Shown here in pieces: positions 1 through 6,294 of a DNA stretch of 16,811 bases. Within the stretch, counting starts at the first letter, position 1; every line of letters begins with the position of its first letter. Source of the stretch: an uncultured Collinsella sp. (GTDB lineage: Bacteria > Actinomycetota > Coriobacteriia > Coriobacteriales > Coriobacteriaceae); assembly GCA_900754075.1 (NCBI GenBank), contig CAAEBN010000055.1, positions 1 through 16,811 of the forward strand. Direction: 5' to 3'. The notes under the pieces were generated by a model. The model was not told the DNA's origin. It saw nothing but the letters and a program-made list of their open reading frames with translations, and did no database searches. The translations under genes were made by a program, and so were the position numbers.

Positions 1-54
1 AATAACCATATTGGAGCAAAATCAGAACTGTTGCTTGTCGTTCTTTGATTTCCG

Positions 55-95
55 CAGCAGCTTTGAAAAATCAAAGCCGCCGTTTCTTTTTATTT
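55..95 (+). terminator. Probable intrinsic terminator of a gene upstream of the window
   Basis: The core hairpin is GCTTTGA (60-66), an AAAA loop, then TCAAAGC (71-77). It extends outward with two mismatches to c55/g82. A T-rich run (tttctttttatttt, 83-96) follows directly on the plus strand, as expected for factor-independent termination. No coding region is visible in 1-54, so the terminated gene would end left of the window. A second, overlapping inverted repeat (CTTTGATTT 43-51 with AAATCAAAG 68-76) could form an alternative structure. Confidence 0.5.
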
Positions 96-116
96 TAGAG
101 GAAATCTTAAGTATTT

Positions 117-153
117 GTTCGATAGAACGGCCCTCGGCGGCTCCTGCTAGACT
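117..153 (+). promoter_or_regulatory. Candidate promoter and palindrome upstream of the nuclease gene
   Basis: An extended -10-like element TGC-TAGACT (145-153) lies about 33 nt before the nuclease ATG, with no clear -35 at the right distance. Just upstream is a short palindrome, GTTC-GATA-GAAC (117-128), which could be an operator. The -10 resembles TGC-TAGAAT found in front of hpt in this window. This is motif reading only. Confidence 0.35.
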
Positions 154-186
154 GGTAGACTCCCAACCGTCCGTCCAGGAGTCACC

Positions 187-1170
187 ATGTCGCGCAAGTC
201 CGCCTACAAGCAAGCACTTTCTATCGGCACCGCTGTGGTGCTGGGGTTTGCGCTGTTTACGGGATCGCTCGACGGGGCGCCCAGACTGCTCTCGCCGCAA
301 AGTGATGAACAGGCGGCGGCTCTGGCCGAGAAGCAAGACGAGAGTCCCAGCCGCACCGACGACGAGGCAGACCTGGTTGCCCGACTCGAATCGGGAACGG
401 CAAACTCCACAAACTCCCAAAACAGCCCGAACTCTGGCGACAAGCCACATTCCGCCGCACCCGACACCGGTGATGACGCTTCCGCGGACAGCGCCGCCAC
501 CCCCATCGACGAGGTCGAAAACCCCAATCTCGACCGCGCCCGCGGCGTATACCTCAGCAGCATTCCTGACTACGCGGGCAACCCCTATGTTGCCCTGCGA
601 GCCGACAGCACGCACCCGTTGGGCACACCATCATTCACGCTCGATGAATACGAGCACGCCGCCGAAGAGGGCTGCTTTAAGAAGTTCTCCAAGCTCGACA
701 GCCTGGGCCGCACCCGCAAAGCGCTCGCTTGCGTGGGCCCCGAATCGCTCGGTCAAGGCGAGCGCGGCGATATCTCGCGTATCCATCCCGCTGGATGGCG
801 CCAGCAGCGCTACGACTTTATTCCGGGCCAGAGCCTCTACAACCGCTGCCATCTCATCGCTTGGTCGCTCTGCGGCGAAAACGCCAACCGCAAGAATCTC
901 CTCACCGGCACGCGTTATCTCAACGAAACGGGCATGCTGCCATTTGAGGAGCAGATTCTCGGCTACATCCGCGAGACGGGCAACCATGTGCTCTACCGTG
1001 TCACGCCCATGTACAACGAAGAGGAACTCGTCTGCCGTGGCGTGCGTCTTGAGGCGCAATCGGTCGAGGACCACGGCAAGACCCTGTGCTTCCACGTGTA
1101 CTGCTACAACCTGCAGCCGCATGTGCAGATCGACTACGCTACCGGCCGCAATCAGGCCTCGGGAGACTAG
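187..1170 (+). CDS. Membrane-anchored DNA/RNA non-specific endonuclease
   Basis: Predicted 327-residue exported nuclease of the DNA/RNA non-specific (beta-beta-alpha metal) family, close to the streptococcal EndA/DNA-entry type. The N-terminus has a basic start and a hydrophobic segment at about residues 11-27, without a lipobox, so it is probably a signal anchor. Residues 30-115 form a low-complexity Asp/Ser/Asn/Pro-rich linker. The catalytic domain spans about 120-315. Its active-site segment is NRCHLIAW (219-226), with H222 as the expected general base, followed by the typical ENANRKNLLTGTRYLN segment (231-246), which should supply the metal-binding Asn. Family members usually have DRGH or NRSH here. 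The domain holds seven cysteines (163, 182, 221, 229, 283, 301, 306) and the linker none. The start is set by AGGAG (177-181), 5 nt before ATG. Likely roles are nutrient scavenging from extracellular DNA or DNA uptake; the context does not decide. Confidence 0.85.
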   Translation: MSRKSAYKQALSIGTAVVLGFALFTGSLDGAPRLLSPQSDEQAAALAEKQDESPSRTDDEADLVARLESGTANSTNSQNSPNSGDKPHSAAPDTGDDASADSAATPIDEVENPNLDRARGVYLSSIPDYAGNPYVALRADSTHPLGTPSFTLDEYEHAAEEGCFKKFSKLDSLGRTRKALACVGPESLGQGERGDISRIHPAGWRQQRYDFIPGQSLYNRCHLIAWSLCGENANRKNLLTGTRYLNETGMLPFEEQILGYIRETGNHVLYRVTPMYNEEELVCRGVRLEAQSVEDHGKTLCFHVYCYNLQPHVQIDYATGRNQASGD

Positions 1171-1229
1171 GGCCGGCCAAGCTGCCCCAAAACTTAAAAT
1201 GAACCGTTTTCCTCCATCCCCCAGGGATC

Positions 1230-1265
1230 AAAAAGGGCCGCCCTGGATTGGCCAGAGCGGCCCTT
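1230..1265 (-). terminator. Intrinsic terminator of the EF-G-like gene
   Basis: The stem is AAGGGCCGC (1233-1241) with GCGGCCCTT (1257-1265). After one mismatch it continues as CTGG/CCAG (1243-1246 and 1252-1255). On the minus strand it is followed by five T (complement of 1230-1234), so it terminates the leftward EF-G-like gene. The convergent nuclease gene ends 60 nt to the left and may use the same hairpin from the other side, though it lacks a T-run there. Confidence 0.8.
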
Positions 1266-1299
1266 GCATCGGCATGTATGTTACAGGCAACGCCCAACG

Positions 1300-3375
1300 C
1301 TACTTGGCACGGCCCTCCTCATAGCGCTCGACCAGCTTGGCCTGAACGTCATAAGGCACCTGCTCATAGCCCGCAGGCTTCATGGTAAAGTCGCCCGTGC
1401 CGCGCGTGATAGAGCGCAGGCGCGTCGAGTAATCCGTCAGCTCTGCCAGCGGCGCCTGGGCGATGACCACGGTATCGCCACGCTCATCGGTCTCCATGCC
1501 CGTCACGCGACCGCGCGAGGCCGAGATGTCGCCCATTACAGCGCCGGCGTAGCTCTCGGGGATAGTCACCGTGATTTCCTCGATGGGCTCCAGCACCACT
1601 GGATCGGCATCGGCGCATGCCTTGCGCAGGCCGATACGAGCCGCCGCGCGGAACGCCATCTCGTTGGAGTCGACGCTGTGATACGAGCCGTCGTACACAG
1701 CCACGCGAATGCCCGTGAGCGGGTAGCCGGCAATGATGCCGTCCTTCATGGTCTCCTGGACACCCTTGTCCACAGCGGGGATCAGCGAGCGCGGGATGCG
1801 GCCACCCACGACCTCGTCCACAAACTCATAGCCGTCGCTCGTACCGTCGGGCCCAATAAGCGGCTCAACGCGCAGCCAGCAGTCGCCATACTGACCGGCA
1901 CCACCAGTCTGCTTCTTATGGCGACCCTGAGCACTTGCCGTACGGCGAATGGTCTCGCGATACGGGATGCGGATCGGCACGCTCTTGGCCGCGACCTTGG
2001 TGCGATCCTCAAGACGATTGAGCAGGACCGAAACCTGCGCCTCGCCCACCGCCGAAATGATGGTCTGGCCGGTCTCCTCGTCGCGGTCGATGCTCATAGT
2101 CGGATCGGCCTTGCAGGCCTTCTCGATAAACGTGTAGAGCTTCTCTTCGTCGCCGCGATTCTCGGCCTCGATGGCGATGCGGTACTGCGAGTTGGGGAAC
2201 TTAAACGCCGCAGCCTCGACCTTGCCGGTAATCGAGAGCGTGTCACCCGTCTCTGCCGCCAGCTTGGGCGCCACGATGATGTCGCCGGCATAAGCGTGGC
2301 CGACCTCGGTCATGTCACGGCCGCACATCACATACAGGTGGGCCAGACGCTCACCCTTGCGCGTGCGCGCATTAACCAGTTCAAGGCCCGGCTCAAGCGT
2401 ACCCGTCAGTACCTTGATAAAGCTGATGCGACCCTGCTGCGGATCGGCCAGGGTCTTAAACACAAACGCCACCGGGCGGTCATCGTCACTCGAGATCTTA
2501 AGCGAATCGCCGTCGATGAGCGGCATCTCGCCGTAGTCCGTCGGCGCCGGGAAGTACGTGGCGATGTCGTCCATCAGCGAGTTGACGCCCTGCTCCTTAA
2601 TGCAATCGCCCGCAAAGACCGGCACAAAGATGCGCTCGGCGATCGCCTTCGACAGCAGGCCTTCGAGCTCCTCCTGTGTCAGCGTCTCCTCGCCTTCCAA
2701 GTACTTCATCATCAGCTCATCGTCGGCCTCGGCCACCAGCTCGCACAGATGGTCATGGGCCTCCTCGGCCTGGGCACGATACTCCTCGGGAATCTCCGAC
2801 TCAACGGCTTCGGTGCCGTTGCAGTGGCGCGCCTTCATGCGCACCAGGTCGATGATGCCGTCAAAGTCCTCGCCCTCGCCCCAGGGAAGGGTCACGGCGC
2901 CCAGGCGCGTGCCAAAGCGCTCTTGCAGCAGGCCCATCGTGGTCGCAAAGCTGGCCTCGGAGCGCGACAGGCGGTTTACGAACACCGCACGCGCCAGGCG
3001 CAGGTCCTCGGCGGCATACCAGAGCTTAACCGTCGTAGGCTGCGGGCCGGCCTCGGCGTCGACCACAAACAGAGCCGTCTCGCAGACGCTCATCGCGGCA
3101 AAGGCGTCGCCGATAAAATCGGGGTAGCACGGGGCATCGAGCACATTGATGCGCGCGCCCTTCCAGTCGATCGGCGCGATGGTCGTCGAGATGGAAAATG
3201 CACGCTTGACCTCTTCGGGGTCATAGTCGAGCGTAGGCTTGGTGCCGTCGTGGCCGCCCAGGCGGGCGGTCTTGCCGGAAAGGTGGAGCATGGCTTCGGC
3301 GAGTGAAGTCTTGCCCACCCCGCCTTGGCCTACGAGCACCACGTTCCTTACGTTACCGGTCTTGGGAGCACCCAT
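1300..3375 (-). CDS. Elongation factor G-like translational GTPase (EF-G2 type)
   Basis: A 691-residue protein with full EF-G length and domain order. The GTPase domain begins with P-loop GQGGVGKTS (16-24). Domain II follows at about 300-385. The domain IV signature HKKQTGGAGQYGD (486-498) and the loop DGSYHSVDSNEMAF (562-575) lead into an EF-G C-terminal domain (about 595-680). It belongs to the EF-G-like (EF-G2/FusA2) group rather than being the canonical factor. The G3 motif reads DAPCYPDF (80-87) instead of DTPGHVDF, so the DxxG glycine is Cys and the catalytic His is Tyr. G4 reads NRLS (134-137) instead of NKxD, so the Asp that reads the guanine base is absent. The start at 3375 is chosen because AAGGAGG lies 5 nt upstream and homology begins here; an in-frame start at 3486 would add 37 unlikely residues. 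The substrate is presumably the ribosome, and the exact role is unknown. Confidence 0.88.
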   Translation of the reverse strand: MGAPKTGNVRNVVLVGQGGVGKTSLAEAMLHLSGKTARLGGHDGTKPTLDYDPEEVKRAFSISTTIAPIDWKGARINVLDAPCYPDFIGDAFAAMSVCETALFVVDAEAGPQPTTVKLWYAAEDLRLARAVFVNRLSRSEASFATTMGLLQERFGTRLGAVTLPWGEGEDFDGIIDLVRMKARHCNGTEAVESEIPEEYRAQAEEAHDHLCELVAEADDELMMKYLEGEETLTQEELEGLLSKAIAERIFVPVFAGDCIKEQGVNSLMDDIATYFPAPTDYGEMPLIDGDSLKISSDDDRPVAFVFKTLADPQQGRISFIKVLTGTLEPGLELVNARTRKGERLAHLYVMCGRDMTEVGHAYAGDIIVAPKLAAETGDTLSITGKVEAAAFKFPNSQYRIAIEAENRGDEEKLYTFIEKACKADPTMSIDRDEETGQTIISAVGEAQVSVLLNRLEDRTKVAAKSVPIRIPYRETIRRTASAQGRHKKQTGGAGQYGDCWLRVEPLIGPDGTSDGYEFVDEVVGGRIPRSLIPAVDKGVQETMKDGIIAGYPLTGIRVAVYDGSYHSVDSNEMAFRAAARIGLRKACADADPVVLEPIEEITVTIPESYAGAVMGDISASRGRVTGMETDERGDTVVIAQAPLAELTDYSTRLRSITRGTGDFTMKPAGYEQVPYDVQAKLVERYEEGRAK

Positions 3376-3614
3376 GATGACCTCCTTGCAGGGCCGCGCG
3401 CAATGCGCGACGCCAACGGGGAGAGTTCGCGGTCGGTGCCATCCCGGGAGCAGCATGGTCGGCAGCCGAGCCGACTCACCCTCCAAATGTCCTATGCCAC
3501 CACCCTACCCTCACGGGCGGCTGTCCATGCATACCTTTCGGCGCACGTATGAATACAGGCGGCGAGAGGAAGAGACAAGCTTGTGAGGCGATTATTGAAC
3601 CCCGTCGATGCAAA
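3376..3614 (-). promoter_or_regulatory. Promoter and long leader of the EF-G-like gene
   Basis: The best minus-strand promoter is TTGTCT (complement of 3573-3578), a 17-nt spacer, and TATTCA (complement of 3550-3555). The -35 is fair and the -10 weak. Transcription from it would give a leader of about 165 nt. Within the leader are a GTCGGC/GCCGAC stem (about 3460-3477) and a GC-rich CGCGC/GCGCG stem close to the Shine-Dalgarno sequence. I see no known riboswitch consensus. Apart from this promoter and leader, the gene-free stretch 3376-3685 holds only the terminator of the transporter operon at 3611-3652. Confidence 0.35.
3381..3387 (-). promoter_or_regulatory. Ribosome binding site that fixes the EF-G-like start
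   Basis: On the minus strand AAGGAGG sits 5 nt before the ATG at 3375. This near-perfect Shine-Dalgarno sequence rules out the longer in-frame reading that begins at 3486. Confidence 0.85.
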
Positions 3615-3652
3615 CAAAAAGCCGCCACAGACCGTAAGACCTGCGGCGGCTT
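3611..3652 (-). terminator. Terminator of the amino acid ABC transporter operon
   Basis: The hairpin is AAGCCGCC-A-CAG (3619-3630) with CTG-C-GGCGGCTT (3641-3652), holding one A-C mismatch and a 10-nt loop. On the minus strand it is followed by TTTTTGTTTG (complement of 3611-3620). It lies 34 nt past the ATPase stop codon and ends the leftward operon. Confidence 0.85.
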
Positions 3653-3685
3653 CGCCTCAATTAATAGTTGAGTAAATACCTGAGC

Positions 3686-4450
3686 CTATCCCTCGATACG
3701 GCTCAAGAACTCACGGGTGCGCTGCTCACGCGGATGGTCGATAACCTGCTCGGCAGGACCCTCCTCGACAATACGGCCGCCATCCATAAAGACCACGCGG
3801 TCGGCAACATCGCGCGCAAACTGCATCGCATGGGTCACGATCACCATCGTCATATTCTGCGCGGCAAGGTCTTTAATGACACGCAGCACCTCGGCCGTCA
3901 GCTCGGGATCGAGCGCCGAAGTCGGCTCATCAAAGAACAGGATCTCCGGATCGAGCGCCAAGGCGCGGGCGATACTCACACGCTGTTGTTGACCGCCCGA
4001 AAGCTCACATGGCACCTTGTTCTCGTTGCCCGTAAGCCCCATCTGCGCGATCAACTCACGCGCACGTGCTTCAGCCTGCTCGCGCGGGCGCTTGAGCACG
4101 CGAATCGGAGCATCGATGATGTTTTTCATCACGGTATAGTGCGGGAACAGGTTGTAATTTTGGAACACCAGGCCGAATCGCGAGCGTGCCCGCTTGGGCA
4201 CATCGCCCTTCGCATAGACCGCGCCCGAACCCGCATCCGTCGCAACGGCAAGGTCGCCAAACGAGAGTGAGCCTCCGTCGAGTGTCTCGAGCAGCGTGGC
4301 ACACCGCAGCAGCGTGGACTTGCCGCCACCCGAAGGCCCGATAATCGCCACGACCTCGCCACGCTTGACCTCGAGCGAGATATCCTTGAGCACCTCATTG
4401 CCGCCAAACGCCTTGCGCGCGCTTTCGATTTTCATCACTGAGTTAGTCAT
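3686..4450 (-). CDS. Polar amino acid ABC transporter, ATP-binding protein
   Basis: A 254-residue ATPase that powers the importer from the cytoplasmic face. All nucleotide-binding motifs are present: Walker A GPSGGGKST (38-46), Q-loop FQNYNLFPH with Q97, signature LSGGQQQR (150-157), Walker B ILFFDEP (170-176), D-loop SALD (178-181) and H-loop H207. The sequence is of the GlnQ/HisP polar amino acid subfamily. An extra stretch between the first beta strands and the Q-loop (about 62-92, containing AGSGAVYAKGDVPKRARS) resembles the insertion seen in some members. The start ATG at 4450 overlaps the permease stop in ATGACTAA. It has no strong ribosome binding site, so it is likely translated by coupling to the permease. 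It is the last gene of the operon and a terminator follows. Confidence 0.93.
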   Translation of the reverse strand: MTNSVMKIESARKAFGGNEVLKDISLEVKRGEVVAIIGPSGGGKSTLLRCATLLETLDGGSLSFGDLAVATDAGSGAVYAKGDVPKRARSRFGLVFQNYNLFPHYTVMKNIIDAPIRVLKRPREQAEARARELIAQMGLTGNENKVPCELSGGQQQRVSIARALALDPEILFFDEPTSALDPELTAEVLRVIKDLAAQNMTMVIVTHAMQFARDVADRVVFMDGGRIVEEGPAEQVIDHPREQRTREFLSRIEG

Positions 4451-5096
4451 GGTAATAGTCCAGCTTCTTTTCGGCAGCGCCCAGCAGCATCTCGACGACG
4501 AAGTTAAAGACCCAGTAGATTAGCGCCGCGATCGCAAACGGCACCATGCTCACCTGCGAGGCGACCAGCGCCTTGGCCGTCGAGAACATCTCACCCACGC
4601 CAATGGCAAACGCCAGCGACGTGTCCTTGACCAGCGTGATGATCTCGTTGCCCATCGCAGGCAGAATACGCTTGGCGACCTGCGGCATCACGATATACAG
4701 AAACGTCTGCATGCGCGAATAGCCCAGCACCTCGGCTGCCTCGTATTGACCGCGCGGAATGGACTGCAGGCCCGAGCGATAGATCTCGGCAAAGTAACCG
4801 GCGTAGTTGATGATGAACGCCACGACGCACGCCGTCCACTTGGAATCGGGAGTGAGCGAAATGCCAAACACGTAGTACGGGGCAAAGTAGATGGCAAACA
4901 TCTGCAGCATGAGCGGCGTGCCGCGCATGACCGAGATATAGATGCGCGCAATCCAGCGAAGCGGCGCGATTTTGCTCATGCGCATAAACGCCACGGGGAT
5001 TCCCAGCGGAATCGACCCCAGCAGCGTCAGCACAAACAACTGCAAACTGACCAAGAAACCCTGGCCAAGCATCTGTATCATGACCTGAATAGACAT
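4443..5096 (-). CDS. Polar amino acid ABC transporter, permease
   Basis: A 217-residue membrane protein of the His/Glu/Gln/Arg permease family. Hydrophobic segments lie at about residues 10-38, 62-80, 88-104 and 184-205, with possible further ones at about 130-170. RGTPLMLQ (58-65) is the typical early motif. The cytoplasmic coupling loop that contacts the ATPase is EAAEVLGYSRMQTF (119-132). The start at 5096 is preferred because its A is shared with the binding-protein stop codon (TAATG), a classic coupling signal. A TTG start at 5111 would be 15 nt longer and is less likely. A single permease gene suggests it works as a homodimer. Confidence 0.92.
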   Translation of the reverse strand: MSIQVMIQMLGQGFLVSLQLFVLTLLGSIPLGIPVAFMRMSKIAPLRWIARIYISVMRGTPLMLQMFAIYFAPYYVFGISLTPDSKWTACVVAFIINYAGYFAEIYRSGLQSIPRGQYEAAEVLGYSRMQTFLYIVMPQVAKRILPAMGNEIITLVKDTSLAFAIGVGEMFSTAKALVASQVSMVPFAIAALIYWVFNFVVEMLLGAAEKKLDYYHD

Positions 5097-5956
5097 TACT
5101 TGAGCACCCAATTATCGAAAGATAGACCATAGCTTGAATACTTGTCGCACAGGTCCTTAACCGTGCCGTCCTCGTAGAGCGCCTTGAGCGACTCGGTCAC
5201 GGCGTCGGCCGACTTGGTGTCGCCCTTCTTAAAGCCGACGGCGTAGTGCTCGCTGGACAGCGGCTCATCAAGCTGCGTATAGGCATCGGGCTTGGCGGCA
5301 AGCTGATACCGGGCAATCGAAAGGTCGCAAGCCACGGCATCGACCGCGCCGCTCTCGAGCTGCATAAAGGCCGTGTTGTACTCGCCGATGGTATCGAGCG
5401 TGGCAAATGTCGCCGCCAGATCCTTCTGGTCACCCTCGAGCACATCCTGCGCAGCGGAATCGGTCTGAGTAATCACGGTCTTGCCGGCAAGATCGTCCCA
5501 GCTCTTGATGCCCGCATCCTTCTTGACCACGAGCACCTGCTCGTTGAGCATGTACGGCTCGGAGAACGTGTAGTCGTCCTCACGGCCCTCCATGGTAAAG
5601 CCATTCCAGATGCAGTTGATGGCGCCCGAGTTAAGCAGCGTATCCTTGGCATCCCAGTCGATGGCCTCGTATTTGACCTCCCAGCCCTGCTTATCGGCAA
5701 CAGCCTTGGCCAGATCGAGATCAAAGCCGGTGTACTCGCCATCGTCGCCCACAAAGCCGTACGGAGGATAGGACTTATCAAAGCCCACCACGAGCTTCTT
5801 GGACTCCGCAGCGCCCTTCACATCCTTGGCTGCAGCAGAACCGGCAGCGGAGCCCTTACCGGCACCACCACCGCAGCCTACCAGGCCAAGACCTAGAACC
5901 GTAGCGAGCGAACCGGCTAGACCAACAAACTGACGACGAGACATATCGGTATTCAT
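5096..5956 (-). CDS. Polar amino acid-binding lipoprotein of an ABC importer
   Basis: A 286-residue solute-binding protein (bacterial extracellular solute-binding family 3). The N-terminus carries MSRRQFVGLAG (5-15), a twin-arginine motif of the SRRxF type, then a hydrophobic stretch and the lipobox LVGC with acylated C28. It is therefore probably a Tat-exported lipoprotein. After a Gly/Ala/Lys linker the binding domain starts at about residue 54 (KLVVGFDKSYPPYGF). It includes the family signature GFDLDLAKAVA (77-87), the ligand-binding R125 region (EGREDDYTFSEPY) and KTVITQTDSAA (159-169). The ligand cannot be named from sequence alone; Glu/Gln, Arg/His or cystine are possible. The start at 5956 is preferred over a GTG at 5977 because AAGGGGG lies 6 nt upstream. 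It is the first gene of the operon. Confidence 0.92.
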   Translation of the reverse strand: MNTDMSRRQFVGLAGSLATVLGLGLVGCGGGAGKGSAAGSAAAKDVKGAAESKKLVVGFDKSYPPYGFVGDDGEYTGFDLDLAKAVADKQGWEVKYEAIDWDAKDTLLNSGAINCIWNGFTMEGREDDYTFSEPYMLNEQVLVVKKDAGIKSWDDLAGKTVITQTDSAAQDVLEGDQKDLAATFATLDTIGEYNTAFMQLESGAVDAVACDLSIARYQLAAKPDAYTQLDEPLSSEHYAVGFKKGDTKSADAVTESLKALYEDGTVKDLCDKYSSYGLSFDNWVLK

Positions 5957-5962
5957 GGTATT

Positions 5963-5969
5963 CCCCCTT
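5963..5969 (-). promoter_or_regulatory. Ribosome binding site that fixes the binding-protein start
   Basis: On the minus strand AAGGGGG lies 6 nt before the ATG at 5956. It supports this start over the upstream in-frame GTG at 5977, which lies on the far side of this site. Confidence 0.75.
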
Positions 5970-5974
5970 GGTGG

Positions 5975-5994
5975 CACTTTAGTTAAGTAAAGTG
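5975..5994. promoter_or_regulatory. 20-bp palindrome in the transporter leader, candidate operator
   Basis: CACTTTAGTTAAGTAAAGTG is palindromic except for one symmetric mismatched pair near the centre. It lies just upstream of the binding-protein ribosome binding site and inside the predicted transcript leader. A further CACTTTA half-site occurs at 6019-6025, within the promoter spacer. Two related sites flanking the transcription start are typical of repressor control. The regulator is unknown. Confidence 0.5.
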
Positions 5995-6012
5995 AGTCGT
6001 GTAACGTTCAGA

Positions 6013-6041
6013 ATCATACACTTTAGCGTGATAGAGCACAA
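6013..6041 (-). promoter_or_regulatory. Promoter of the amino acid transporter operon
   Basis: On the minus strand a TATGAT -10 (complement of 6013-6018, five of six consensus bases) lies 17 nt from TTGTGC (complement of 6036-6041). The start of transcription would fall near 6006, giving a leader of about 50 nt that contains the CACTTTA palindrome. Confidence 0.55.
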
Positions 6042-6052
6042 GGCGAGTTTGT

Positions 6053-6183
6053 CCGCCGCGTGAGGGGTGTGGGGGTTAAGTTTCCTGCTCTACAGTCCTG
6101 CTCACGACGGAGGCCACATTAAGTGGCCTCCTGTTCGTGCGGAACTCGCGATAAACTTAACCCCCACACCCCTCACGCGGCGG
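6053..6183. repeat. 131-bp element with perfect 31-bp terminal inverted repeats
   Basis: The left arm (6053-6083) begins CCGCCGCGTGAGGGG and ends GGGTTAAGTTT. The right arm (6153-6183) is its exact reverse complement over all 31 bases. Between them, 69 nt hold a second hairpin, GGAGGCCAC (6109-6117), ATTAA loop, GTGGCCTCC (6123-6131), which extends through CACGA (6103-6107) and TCGTG (6135-6139). The whole element can fold into one long stem. It contains no open reading frame and no T-run, and it lies between two divergent promoters, so it is not an ordinary terminator. No target-site duplication is evident. It fits a non-autonomous (MITE- or REP-like) intergenic element, but copies elsewhere cannot be checked here. 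Confidence 0.75.
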
Positions 6184-6251
6184 GCAACCGTCGTTGGGCT
6201 TATCACTGACACGAATAAACCGCTTGTATATCGTCTGCTGGCTTGGCACGG

Positions 6252-6257
6252 TACAAT
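6252..6257 (+). promoter_or_regulatory. -10 element of the rlmD promoter
   Basis: TACAAT ends 37 nt before the rlmD ATG. There is no good -35 at 16-18 nt; TTGTAT (6224-6229) is 22 nt away. The gene-free stretch 5957-6294 holds this promoter, the transporter promoter with its palindrome, and the 131-bp inverted-repeat element. Confidence 0.45.
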
Positions 6258-6294
6258 ACTTGCAGCTTTAATTCATGAATAAGTGGAGTTATTG

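Noticed and set aside
117..128. GTTC-GATA-GAAC as a LexA/SOS box
   Set aside because: The Gram-positive SOS box is GAAC-N4-GTTC. Here the half-sites are in the opposite order, so only a generic palindrome is reported.
11..1324. 437-residue frame overlapping the nuclease gene
   Set aside because: It is rich in Arg/Ser/Thr/Pro, typical of a shifted frame, and the overlapping nuclease frame has a signal anchor, active site and ribosome binding site.
1264..3306. 680-residue open frame antisense to the EF-G-like gene
   Set aside because: It is a by-product of C/G-ending codons on the opposite strand. It has Arg/His/Leu-rich low-complexity composition, no ribosome binding site, and fully overlaps a clear gene.
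3376..3543. Riboswitch in the EF-G-like leader
   Set aside because: Only generic GC-rich stems are seen; no known aptamer core could be recognised.
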